A stretch of 64,000 nt of DNA, from positions 167,717 through 231,716 of the forward strand of contig CAZOFH010000001.1 of NCBI GenBank assembly GCA_964579205.1, written 5' to 3'. The notes beneath the pieces were generated by a model. The model searched no databases, was not told where the DNA came from, and saw only the letters and a program-made list of their open reading frames with translations. The position numbers were made by a program, and so were the translations under genes. Origin of the DNA: UBA7867 sp964579205 (lineage in GTDB: Bacteria; Bacillota; Clostridia; Christensenellales; UBA1242). Numbering within the stretch: position 1 is the stretch's first letter; every line of letters starts with the position of its first letter. Below, one piece after another: positions 25,924-34,600 of this stretch.

Positions 25924-27582
25924 AGATTTTTCATCATAAACATAGATAAAGATGACATCTGAGTAGTACTCATTGCCCACAGATTTGAGTAACAGAGTGT
26001 ATTTGCCCGTGCAAACAAACTCAACCACTAGAGTCGGATATGACGCATCGTAATAACGCACCTTGTTTTTGCCAATATACACAGGCTGACTATCCGAGTC
26101 GACAAAGACAAACTCTAGGTCTTGATTCTTGAGCAAATCACCGTCTTCATTGTGCACAGCATAATTGGCGGTAAACAGCGCCTCACCGTCTACAAGGTAG
26201 ATGATATTCTTGTCTATTTGAGTGGTGATGGTCACAGCCATTTTGTATACATAAAAGCCTATCGTTGTGCAAGCATTGCTACCATCAAGCGCCCAAATCG
26301 TCAAAGTCGCCACGCCGCCAGTGGCGCCAGCAGAGACCTTGAGCAAGCCATTCTCCTCAGCCTCTACCGTTAGATTGTTGCTCTCATATGCCAATTTACC
26401 CTCACAGTACCTATTGACTATGATGTCGACATACACAAAATTTGTTAGGTTCCCCTCTGCGTCATCATACAGGCAATAGTCATTATTGAGGTCAACATTT
26501 CCGTACGGGCTCAGGTCGGCATTTAACACTCGCACAGAGATATCAGATTCGGTCGTAAGTTTGTACACATTGAGCCAAATCTTTTCGCTATACGAACTAT
26601 AATAAAAATTGTACCCAGCGTCCAGAATATGCTTTTCTATAGCGTCAATACCGCTATCCACTAAATAAAAACTCTGGTATACGACGCGTTCATCTTGCGA
26701 CTTTTGATACAAATCACTCTGCCGCACCAGCCGCTGATTATCCGAATCCAACACTAGATTTAGACAGTCAAAATACGTGGTATTTTCGGTAAACAGACAG
26801 TTGCTGAGGCTCTGGTCACTACTAATCTTGAGATAGTAATTTAGGCTGCCATTGGTGGTAGAATAGACGGTGTAATTCTTTGCCCCGCTCGCATCTAGCA
26901 CATAATCTAGTTCATTCATATTCTTGTCTAATACCGTCAGTTCGAGTGTCATCCTCTGCTCTACTACGGTGACGCAGATCGTCCTAAAGACGATGTCGTA
27001 GCCTGACGGCGTGTTGGGATTGACACCGACTTTGGCAGCGACCTTGATTATCCCCTGCCCGCACGAATTGGCAGTGATCACGCCCAAAGCATCTACACTG
27101 AGCACCTCAGGAGTCAGGCTCTCAAAGGTGTAGCCCATATTATAGCCGCTATTTGCTATCAAATAGTTTCTATTATACGCGAGGAGGTCGGCAGGCTTGC
27201 CATACTCCATCACAAAGTCAATCACGCGCAAATCATTGCAGTACACCGCATCAGTGACATTGACCTGCACAGATTTTGTCACGCCATTGAGCGTGGTCTT
27301 GATTTTGGTAGACCCGGCACGCAGCGCCACAATGCGCCCTGTCGCCACACTATAACTTATCACAGTGTCGTCATACTCTATAGCAATATTTTGGATAAGC
27401 GTATTGGTGAGCAAGGGTGCACAAGCCACTGCATCATTGGGGTCAGCAGTGCCGAGTTTGAGATTGATGACGCTGTCACAATCAAACTCGCACATTGCAT
27501 CAGCATCCCCGCTAGCCGCACATCCGCAAAACAGGCAGATGACTAGCATTAGCGGGAAAACCATCAAATTAAATTTGCGCAT
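25912..27582 (-). CDS. Lipoprotein with bacterial Ig-like (Big_2-type) domains
   Basis: A 556-residue protein. The signal peptide ends in a lipobox FCGC with the lipidated Cys near residue 21. Two Big_2-like segments follow at about residues 65-110 (ISYSVATGRIVALRAGSTKIKT) and 155-210 (LSVDALGVITANSCGQGIIKV), with the usual 'visible until ... G.. I.A...G.A.I.V' pattern. A further one lies near 400-450. Such domains are common in surface and adhesion proteins. It has its own promoter (27609-27637) and shares style with the downstream 1,193-residue protein. No catalytic motif was seen. Confidence 0.8.
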   Translation of the reverse strand: MRKFNLMVFPLMLVICLFCGCAASGDADAMCEFDCDSVINLKLGTADPNDAVACAPLLTNTLIQNIAIEYDDTVISYSVATGRIVALRAGSTKIKTTLNGVTKSVQVNVTDAVYCNDLRVIDFVMEYGKPADLLAYNRNYLIANSGYNMGYTFESLTPEVLSVDALGVITANSCGQGIIKVAAKVGVNPNTPSGYDIVFRTICVTVVEQRMTLELTVLDKNMNELDYVLDASGAKNYTVYSTTNGSLNYYLKISSDQSLSNCLFTENTTYFDCLNLVLDSDNQRLVRQSDLYQKSQDERVVYQSFYLVDSGIDAIEKHILDAGYNFYYSSYSEKIWLNVYKLTTESDISVRVLNADLSPYGNVDLNNDYCLYDDAEGNLTNFVYVDIIVNRYCEGKLAYESNNLTVEAEENGLLKVSAGATGGVATLTIWALDGSNACTTIGFYVYKMAVTITTQIDKNIIYLVDGEALFTANYAVHNEDGDLLKNQDLEFVFVDSDSQPVYIGKNKVRYYDASYPTLVVEFVCTGKYTLLLKSVGNEYYSDVIFIYVYDEKSLTK

Positions 27583-27608
27583 ATTCTCTCCCGAATTATA
27601 TTGCTTTT

Positions 27609-27637
27609 AGTATAAAAAACTCTACCCCAAAAGTCAA
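27609..27637 (-). promoter_or_regulatory. Sigma-A promoter of the Ig-like lipoprotein gene
   Basis: TTGACT (27632-27637), 17 bases, TATACT (27609-27614) on the - strand. Confidence 0.6.
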
Positions 27638-27660
27638 GAAAAAAGTCGAATTTTGTGCAT

Positions 27661-27687
27661 AAAAAAGCAGGAATATTCACTCCTGCT
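27661..27687 (-). terminator. Intrinsic terminator after ftsZ
   Basis: On the - strand AGCAGGA pairs with TCCTGCT (27681-27687 with 27666-27672), followed by six Ts. Confidence 0.8.
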
Positions 27688-27719
27688 CTTATTATTTGAA
27701 ATTTTTGCAAAAATATTTA

Positions 27720-28901
27720 TCACTTGCCGCGCAATTTACGCAAAAATGGCGGAATATCTGAGTCGTCAATCTCTACGCTCATCCTACTGCTCTTGTTTGG
27801 CATTTGCCCGAAACTCTGCTCTTGTGGCTGGCGCATATCCATACTTTCCTCTTCCTCAGGCTCGTCAAAATCGTCAGGCTCGTCTTCTACCACTGGTCTA
27901 TCGTAGGTAGATTTGTCGATTAATCCGTGGTGGTCGCCCTGAAAACCTGTGGCAATGACGGTGATTTCTACCGCGTCATCTAGAGACTCATCAATGCTCG
28001 CACCAAAAATAATGTTGCAATTCGGGTCGACGATTTCGCGCATTAGGTCAGCCGCCTCGTGTACCTGATCAATAGGCAGACTAGAGCCACCTTTTACATT
28101 AAAGATGATACCAGTAGCACCCTCAATAGTAGTCTCGAGGAGCGGGCTAGATACCGCTTGACTCAGCGCCTCAAAAATCCTCCTATCGCCGCGCGCCTTA
28201 CCGATACCCATATGAGCGAGTCCTCTATTCTTCATCGTAGTACGAACGTCGGCAAAGTCGAGATTGATGAGAGAGTTTTCGATAATCAAGTTTGAGATAC
28301 CCTGCACGCCTTGACGCAATACATCATCAGCATACCTAAAAGTATCTACAATACTGGTACCCTTCGGCACGATTTTAAAGAGTTTTTCATTCGGAATAAC
28401 AACTAGAGAATCCACCGTCTTGCGCAATGCCTCTAGCCCTTTTTCCGCATTCTCCATACGCTTGCGCCCCTCAAATGCAAAAGGCTTTGTCACGACTGCG
28501 ATGGTGAGTATCTCTTTTTCGCGAGTCAGAGCGGCTATCATTGGGGCAGCACCTGTACCTGTACCACCACCCATACCTGCGGTAATAAATACCAAATCAG
28601 CATCACTAACTGCCTGATTGAGTTCTTCATAATTCTCTTCTGCCGCCTTGCACCCGATTTCTGGGTCTGCACCAGCACCCCAACCGCGAGTCAGTTTTGT
28701 ACCGATTTGAATTCTGTAGTCAGCCTTGCTGATTTGCAAAGCCTGCTTGTCCGTGTTGACCGTGATAAACTCTACCCCGCTGACACCAGCGTCTATCATG
28801 CGGTTGACCGCATTGCTACCACCGCCGCCGACACCGATGACCTTGATTTTTACCACCGGATTGTTGTTACCTTGACCGTAACCATTTGTAAAAGTATCCA
28901 T
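27720..28901 (-). CDS. ftsZ: Cell division protein FtsZ
   Basis: A 393-residue tubulin-like GTPase that polymerises into the Z ring at mid-cell. The nucleotide-binding signature GGGTGTGA is at residues 111-118, the glycine-rich GVGGGGSN near 23-30, and the synergy (T7) loop NLDFADV near 220. An acidic linker (about 325-380) leads to the conserved C-terminal peptide DDSDIPPFLRKLRGK, which binds FtsA. It starts 12 bases after ftsA ends and ends with TGA, which shows that TGA is a normal stop in this genome. A terminator follows at 27661-27687. Confidence 0.98.
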   Translation of the reverse strand: MDTFTNGYGQGNNNPVVKIKVIGVGGGGSNAVNRMIDAGVSGVEFITVNTDKQALQISKADYRIQIGTKLTRGWGAGADPEIGCKAAEENYEELNQAVSDADLVFITAGMGGGTGTGAAPMIAALTREKEILTIAVVTKPFAFEGRKRMENAEKGLEALRKTVDSLVVIPNEKLFKIVPKGTSIVDTFRYADDVLRQGVQGISNLIIENSLINLDFADVRTTMKNRGLAHMGIGKARGDRRIFEALSQAVSSPLLETTIEGATGIIFNVKGGSSLPIDQVHEAADLMREIVDPNCNIIFGASIDESLDDAVEITVIATGFQGDHHGLIDKSTYDRPVVEDEPDDFDEPEEEESMDMRQPQEQSFGQMPNKSSRMSVEIDDSDIPPFLRKLRGK

Positions 28902-28913
28902 TATTTACCCCCG

Positions 28914-30071
28914 TTATTTTTTAAAAATTTTGCTAAAAATAGAACTATTTGCATCATTTTGTTTGAGTGCCATATCCATTAGCCCAAGTATCGCACTGTT
29001 TTTCGGCTCATTCATCAGCGGCACTTTTGGCTCTCTAATGGTCACCGCTTTGCCCAAGATTTCAAAGAGTTTTTCGCGAATGCCCTTTATGTAGGCAATC
29101 CCGCCCCCAGTTAGGTTAATTCTGATTTTTTCCGGTCGCTCATAAGTGCAGGTGTCTAGACTCTTGACCACCATTTTGGCAATTTGCCGCACTTTGCGCT
29201 CGATGATTTCGTACACGGCTAGGGCGTTTACCGAATAGTTTTTACCCCCGACCGATACTGCAATCTCCTCCAATTCGCTTGGTCGCCCAGCGAGTATCGC
29301 CCGATTTTTGATTTCTTGTGCCACACCAAAAGGCACTCTCAGCATCTCGCATAAATCCGCTACAATGTGCCCGCCACCTAGCGCAAAACTCTTCATACAG
29401 ACCATACCGTCGCCCACGATTACTGACACATCGGTACTCAAATATCCGCAATCTATCAGCACGGCGCTACTATCTCTCTCCTCAGGCGTCAGCAAAAACA
29501 TACTCTCCGCTAGCGGCTCTGACAAAAACTCGACATACCCTAGATGCATAATTTCCACCGCTTGGAGCACTGCACCGACAAAAGCCCTCTCCGCCAGCAC
29601 AAATCCCAGCGTCGCGCCCAGCATTGTTGTGTTGAGCCCTTTGGGGTCAATGACCCGCTCACCATTATCCAGTTCAAAACAAATCGGGCTGCGATTGATC
29701 ACAATGTGCGTCGGACTACTACCAAAGTCGTCCGCCATCAAAAACAACTCATCCACCTCGCGAGAGCCGACTTTTTTGGGTTTGCCATAGTCCTTGCTCA
29801 CACTTTTTACCTCGTTGAGACTGAATTGCCCCGGCACGCCGACATACAGGTGTGAAATTTTGGCTCGAGCGTTATTTTGCGCAGTCTTTATCGCTGTACA
29901 AAGGGCTTCACTGAGGTTTTGCGGCTCGAGTATCTCGCCATTGAGATAGCCAGCATACCCTACTTCTGAGTACCCACGCACCTCAAAAGTGCCGTTTATG
30001 CCACGGTCGCCAATCAAAACAGTGATGTGGCTAGACCCAAAGTCCATAACGGCAATATTTTTCTTTGCCAT
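28914..30071 (-). CDS. ftsA: Cell division protein FtsA
   Basis: A 385-residue actin-like ATPase that tethers FtsZ to the membrane. The phosphate-1 motif VMDFGSSHITVLIG is near residue 8, the phosphate-2 motif LIDCGYLSTDVSV near 207 and the adenosine motif LTGGGIAYIKG near 320. The C-terminus ends in an amphipathic membrane-targeting helix (SIFSKIFKK), characteristic of FtsA. The start ATG 30071 has AGGAGGTGAT at 30077-30086, fully complementary to the 16S anti-SD. It forms an operon with ftsZ behind promoter 30119-30147. The usual division/wall cluster genes (murG, ftsQ) are not adjacent. Confidence 0.95.
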   Translation of the reverse strand: MAKKNIAVMDFGSSHITVLIGDRGINGTFEVRGYSEVGYAGYLNGEILEPQNLSEALCTAIKTAQNNARAKISHLYVGVPGQFSLNEVKSVSKDYGKPKKVGSREVDELFLMADDFGSSPTHIVINRSPICFELDNGERVIDPKGLNTTMLGATLGFVLAERAFVGAVLQAVEIMHLGYVEFLSEPLAESMFLLTPEERDSSAVLIDCGYLSTDVSVIVGDGMVCMKSFALGGGHIVADLCEMLRVPFGVAQEIKNRAILAGRPSELEEIAVSVGGKNYSVNALAVYEIIERKVRQIAKMVVKSLDTCTYERPEKIRINLTGGGIAYIKGIREKLFEILGKAVTIREPKVPLMNEPKNSAILGLMDMALKQNDANSSIFSKIFKK

Positions 30072-30118
30072 AACCCATCACCTCCTATTTTTGATACACT
30101 ATGGCATTTTCATACATA

Positions 30119-30147
30119 ATTATAGTAACAAAAATTCTTAAAGTCAA
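30119..30147 (-). promoter_or_regulatory. Sigma-A promoter of ftsA-ftsZ
   Basis: TTGACT (30142-30147), 17 bases, TATAAT (30119-30124) on the - strand. Confidence 0.7.
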
Positions 30148-30325
30148 ATAAAAATAACAAATTTTTGAATAATTATAAATAATTTTTATTTATAAATCGT
30201 CAAAAATCGAATATTTTTGTGCATAAAAAAGTTTTTTGACGAATTTTTATCACATTTTTTAGGTACTATGCAGGTACTATGCAAAATATTTTGCGCATAG
30301 TTGTGCCCTAACCTACGCACAAAAC

Positions 30326-30366
30326 AAAAATCTCTGTCCGCGCACATTGACGCAAACAGAGATTTT
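30326..30366 (-). terminator. Intrinsic terminator of the DUF4870-like gene
   Basis: AAAATCTCTGT and ACAGAGATTTT arms (30327-30337 with 30356-30366) form an 11-bp stem, followed by a T-rich stretch on the - strand. The rest of 30148-30325 is AT-rich with no gene; it contains a perfect 11-base tandem duplication (GGTACTATGCA) near 30260-30282. Confidence 0.75.
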
Positions 30367-30376
30367 GATGTTGGTT

Positions 30377-30883
30377 TTAGACCTTTTCCCAGTCGATAAT
30401 TTTGATTTTCCCAAGTAACGGAATAGTGAATATCCTGCCGTGCAACGCGGTACTCACCCCGGTAATGATGCCCATTACGTGCAGCATTATGACGAATGGG
30501 AGCGCGACAATGTTTACGCCCGGGATAAAGCCAAAACCCAAATATAGCACCGCGGCGACTATCCACAGCCAAAGCGCCTGATTGTGATGATACCGCTCAA
30601 AAGGCTCGTGCCGACACGCGCAAAACCCCACAAAAAACACTAGATAATTCATCGCTGCGACGAATTTGATAGTCGAGCGAGATAACTGCCTCGCGGGAGC
30701 GGTAGGCGCGGCTGCCCTCTTTGTTTTGTCTGTAGCCACCTGCGCGGCTGCGACGGTGATATCACTTTTGCCCCTGTTCTTGGGCTTGAGACTGACATTT
30801 TTGGCGGGTTGCAAATGATTTTGCGCAGTCTTCTCGCGATTTTTGGCGGTCGGCTGCACTGTTCTATTGGCTTGCTTTGGCAT
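30377..30883 (-). CDS. DUF4870/Tic20-like membrane protein with basic N-terminal tail
   Basis: A 168-residue protein. Residues 1-70 are Lys/Ala/Pro/Gln-rich and likely disordered. The C-terminal 100 residues contain three hydrophobic segments with the pattern of the DUF4870 (Tic20-like) family: FERYHHNQALWLW, then a loop FIPGVN, then HGRIFTIPLLGKIKII at the end. The family's function is poorly known. The start ATG 30883 has AAGGAG upstream. It is monocistronic with its own promoter (30905-30933) and terminator. Confidence 0.75.
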   Translation of the reverse strand: MPKQANRTVQPTAKNREKTAQNHLQPAKNVSLKPKNRGKSDITVAAAQVATDKTKRAAAPTAPARQLSRSTIKFVAAMNYLVFFVGFCACRHEPFERYHHNQALWLWIVAAVLYLGFGFIPGVNIVALPFVIMLHVMGIITGVSTALHGRIFTIPLLGKIKIIDWEKV

Positions 30884-30904
30884 AACTATTCACTCCTTTG
30901 ATTA

Positions 30905-30933
30905 ATTATACTAAATTATAACCAATATAGCAA
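30905..30933 (-). promoter_or_regulatory. Sigma-A promoter of the DUF4870-like gene
   Basis: TTGCTA (30928-30933), 17 bases, TATAAT (30905-30910) on the - strand. Confidence 0.6.
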
Positions 30934-30938
30934 TCATT

Positions 30939-31484
30939 TTACACCAATTTTACCACGCTCAAAATGACATTCGAGATATTGATAGGGTCACTCGCAGTAT
31001 TGACTAGGCTCAGCACCGCATCGGCAGCAACATTGATGATAGCGTTACCGCTGAGTGGGATGATTTGATTTTGCGCCACAGATGCTACACTCTCCACACC
31101 TGTCAATACTTCGGCATCTAGTGCTAGCGAAAAGGTGGCAGTACGGGGCTGCGCCTCGTCATTGCGCGCACTCAGGCTATATATTACTAGATATGTCCCT
31201 CGCGGCAGTGCAATATTGGCATCTCCTACCGCGATATTTATATTGGTGCCGTTTTGGGTGACGATTTGGGTAAAAGGCACCGCCCCGCCAGCCGTCACGC
31301 CGATAGTCTGAGGCTCGGCTACAGTGATGCTATTCTCGATAATTCCATCTAGCCCTCGCGGTCCTTGTGGTCCTTGCGCACCTGTAGCGCCTTTGGGGCC
31401 GCGCACGATATAAGCCTGCATTCTTGGGCAATAAAATGGCTCATTTACAGGCGGATACCCAGTCTGACAATTACAATTTTTCAT
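30939..31484 (-). CDS. Collagen-like protein with BclA/C1q-type C-terminal domain
   Basis: A 181-residue protein. A Cys-rich N-terminal segment (NCNCQTG) is followed by a short collagen-like run of six Gly-X-Y triplets at residues about 29-47 (GPKGATGAQGPQGPRG...). A 130-residue beta-rich domain resembling the trimeric C-terminal domain of exosporium collagen-like proteins (BclA-type) then follows. In spore formers such proteins coat the spore surface. With spoVT, ytfJ and dacF in the window, a spore-surface location is a fair inference but not shown. ATG 31484 has AAGGAG five bases upstream. A mother-cell-type -10 (CATACAAT) lies 44 bases upstream. There is no classical signal peptide, which fits a spore-coat protein made in the mother cell. 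Confidence 0.8.
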   Translation of the reverse strand: MKNCNCQTGYPPVNEPFYCPRMQAYIVRGPKGATGAQGPQGPRGLDGIIENSITVAEPQTIGVTAGGAVPFTQIVTQNGTNINIAVGDANIALPRGTYLVIYSLSARNDEAQPRTATFSLALDAEVLTGVESVASVAQNQIIPLSGNAIINVAADAVLSLVNTASDPINISNVILSVVKLV

Positions 31485-31527
31485 TTTAAACTCCTTCGCA
31501 CAAGAGGCGCCCACTACCCCTCACACC

Positions 31528-31535
31528 ATTGTATG
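31528..31535 (-). promoter_or_regulatory. Candidate sigma-E type -10 element
   Basis: CATACAAT on the - strand matches the -10 consensus of the mother-cell sigma-E family, upstream of the collagen-like gene. No convincing -35 was found at the right distance, so this is tentative. Confidence 0.25.
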
Positions 31536-31633
31536 CCGAGTATCCTATTTTTGGGAACGCATAAAACCAAAACTTTGTCAAATTAAATCTTACATTTTGT
31601 TTTATTTTAGAAAATCAACGTCAATAACCTATA

Positions 31634-34600
31634 CTATTTATTTGTCCAAATAGCTGGCTTATTGTCCGTATCATAGTACCAAAAGTTCTTTGCGGTTTCG
31701 GTCGCTGTTGGCTGGGTTTCGCTATAAAAGTACACTTTATCCTTATCCCCAAGTCCAATACTGATTTTCTCAAAATCATCCGCAGACCACGCTAATTGAT
31801 CGCCATAGTAATATAAGTGCTGCAAATTATCGCACCCGTTAAACGCATTCCTGCCAATGTACTTTATACCACTAGGCATTACCAAATCGGTAAATTGAGC
31901 CCACTCAAATGCCTCAGCAGCGATTTTTACACAATCTTTGTGTATTTTAATATCATTCTGCGAATTAACCATATCCATCAGCCACAAATACGAATTGTCC
32001 GAATTGCCTAGATATTTACCATTTTCGTAGGTGGTATATGATAGACTATTACAGCCATAAAACACGTCCGCTTCTATATGTCTAACACTGTCAGGGATAG
32101 AAATTGTCGCCAAATTATTGCACCCCCAAAAAGCACCGTTCTCGATAATCTGTAAACCGTCATTCAAGGCAACGCTAGTCAATTCTGTGCAACTAAAGAA
32201 TGCACTACCCGCTATCAATCTACATCCGAGAGGCAAGGAGCAAGAAGTAATATTCTTTGATTTTGCTTTTATCAAGTACCAATATTTATTCTGATCACCA
32301 TCACCCAAATAGCAGGCATTATTATGCTCATTATATTGCAATTTTGCACAACCTTCAAAGACATCACCGTACGGTATTCTTACATTAGCATCACTAAAAG
32401 TTACCGTCGTGAGATTGCTACAATTTTTGAACGCTTTAGATTGAATTTCTGTTACATTGCCACTTATCGCCACGCTCGTGATGTCTCTTCCGTAGAATGC
32501 ATAAGCATAAATCGCATAGTTCACACCACTTCTATAATCACTAGGCAAAGTCAATGCAGTATTCGTCCCAGAGTATCCTACGAGGTAACTAATGTTTGTA
32601 CCACTCACATCGTAGAAAAGGTATCCGTTGTGAGTGCTAATACTAGTCGTGCCATCTGTCTTTACTGTTAATGCCCTGTATGCTATCGAACCATTTCCGT
32701 TATCGCCGACATTTATCTCCAAGTTGCTTAGGTTGATGACTTCTACGAGTTTATAGCAATAACTGAACGCGCCACTCTTGATTTCGGTTACATTTTTGCC
32801 CACAGTCACACTCACCAGATTGTTTTTGTCACCGAACAAATCACTTCCGACACTAGTCACGCCATCACTCATCACTAGGTGGGTCACATTTTTGCAATTT
32901 TGAAAAGCGTAATTGCTTATCACATAATTTTGATTGTTGTATTTTTGCGGCAAATTCAGCAAGGTATTGCTACCTACGTAGTCAATAAGGTAATTTGTAT
33001 TATCACTATCAGTAATAAACACATAATCATTCTCATTTTGGATACTACTCGTAGCAGTCGTCTTGACAATCAATGCGTATTTGCCGACACAACCATGAGT
33101 ATTAGCGCCCTTTGTGATAGTCAAACTGCTGAGATTTATCACTTCTACGAGTTTTACACAATCAGTGAACGCATTATCACCTATGCTGGTCACACCACTA
33201 CCTATCGTAACACTCGTCAAGCCACTACAACCACGGAATGCCGAAATCCCAATACTAGTCACATTATTAGGTATCACTACATTAGTCAGGTTCTTACACT
33301 CATAAAACACTTTTTGCCCGATAGTCAGTATACCAGTTCCGATTGTCAGAGTCTTTATTCCACATTGCTCAAAAGCGTTAACCCCTATCGAAGTCACACT
33401 ATCAGGAATAGCTACACTTTCTAGGCTTCGACACCCTACGAATGCATAATCTCCGATAGTCTCTACACTACTCCCGATTGTCAGAGTCTTCAAGGCATCA
33501 CACATTGCAAAAGCCCACGCCTCGATTGTCGTCACGCTATCAGGAATAGTCACACTAGTTAGGCTCTTGCACTGCCCAAATGCATTTTCACAAATCGTTT
33601 CGACATTGCTACCGATAGTCAGCTCATTGAGGCTAGAGCAATCCATGAACGCCCAACGATAGATTGAAGTTACACCAGTACCCATTGTGACAGTAGTCAG
33701 AGCAGTACATTTCTCAAATGCATACGCCTCTATGTGCTCGACACTATTACCCAAAGTCACTGTTTTCAAAGTGGTACAGCGGTAAAATGCCCTACTAGCC
33801 ACATATCTTGCCGTAGTCAGATTGACATCTGTCACTGGTTTGTTATTCAAAGTCAAAGTCCTGCCTTCGCTCCCGCCTTCGTCAAGATCTATTTTCATAA
33901 AAATATCGCAAGAGAGAAATTCAACCCAGTCGTTGATATCGCCAGTGTAATTCACATTGACGAACGTATTACAGTTTTGGAACGCACTACTAGATACACC
34001 AGCCCCCTCTTTCAGACCAATATTTACCGTAGTCAAGGCAGAACAATCACTGAATGCACGCTCGTCGATACGTGTCACGCTAGCAGGGATAGTGGCACTT
34101 GTTAATGCCGTACAACCTGCAAAAGCCTCTTGGCTAATAGTCTGCACGCTACTGCCTATCGTGACATTTTTTAGAGTCGTACACCCATAGAATGCTTTCC
34201 CTCCTATAGTCTCAACCCCACTACCGAATGTGACGGTTGACAAAGTGGTACAGCCTAAGAATGCCTGCTCAGATATAGTAGATAGCCCTGTGCCGAATGT
34301 GACAGTTTCGAGACTGGCACAATTTGCAAACGCACCTTTGCCAAGACTTGTCACACTGTTCGGCATCGTCAAGGTCGTGATACCAGTGTTTTTGAATGCA
34401 GACTCACCGATTGAAGCAACATTTTCGCCAAAAGTCACAGTCGCCAAGGCGGTACAATCAAAGAATGCCTCTTTGCTAACGGTCTCTACACCACTGCCTA
34501 TCGTGACATTATTTAGAGTCGTGCACCCAGAGAATGCTTGCACTCCTATCGTCTCTACCTTACTATCGAATGTGACACTCGACAGAGCGATACAGCCTGA

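Noticed and set aside
30186..30572. A 128-codon - strand frame overlapping the DUF4870-like gene
   Set aside because: It runs out of frame with the supported gene and through its terminator.
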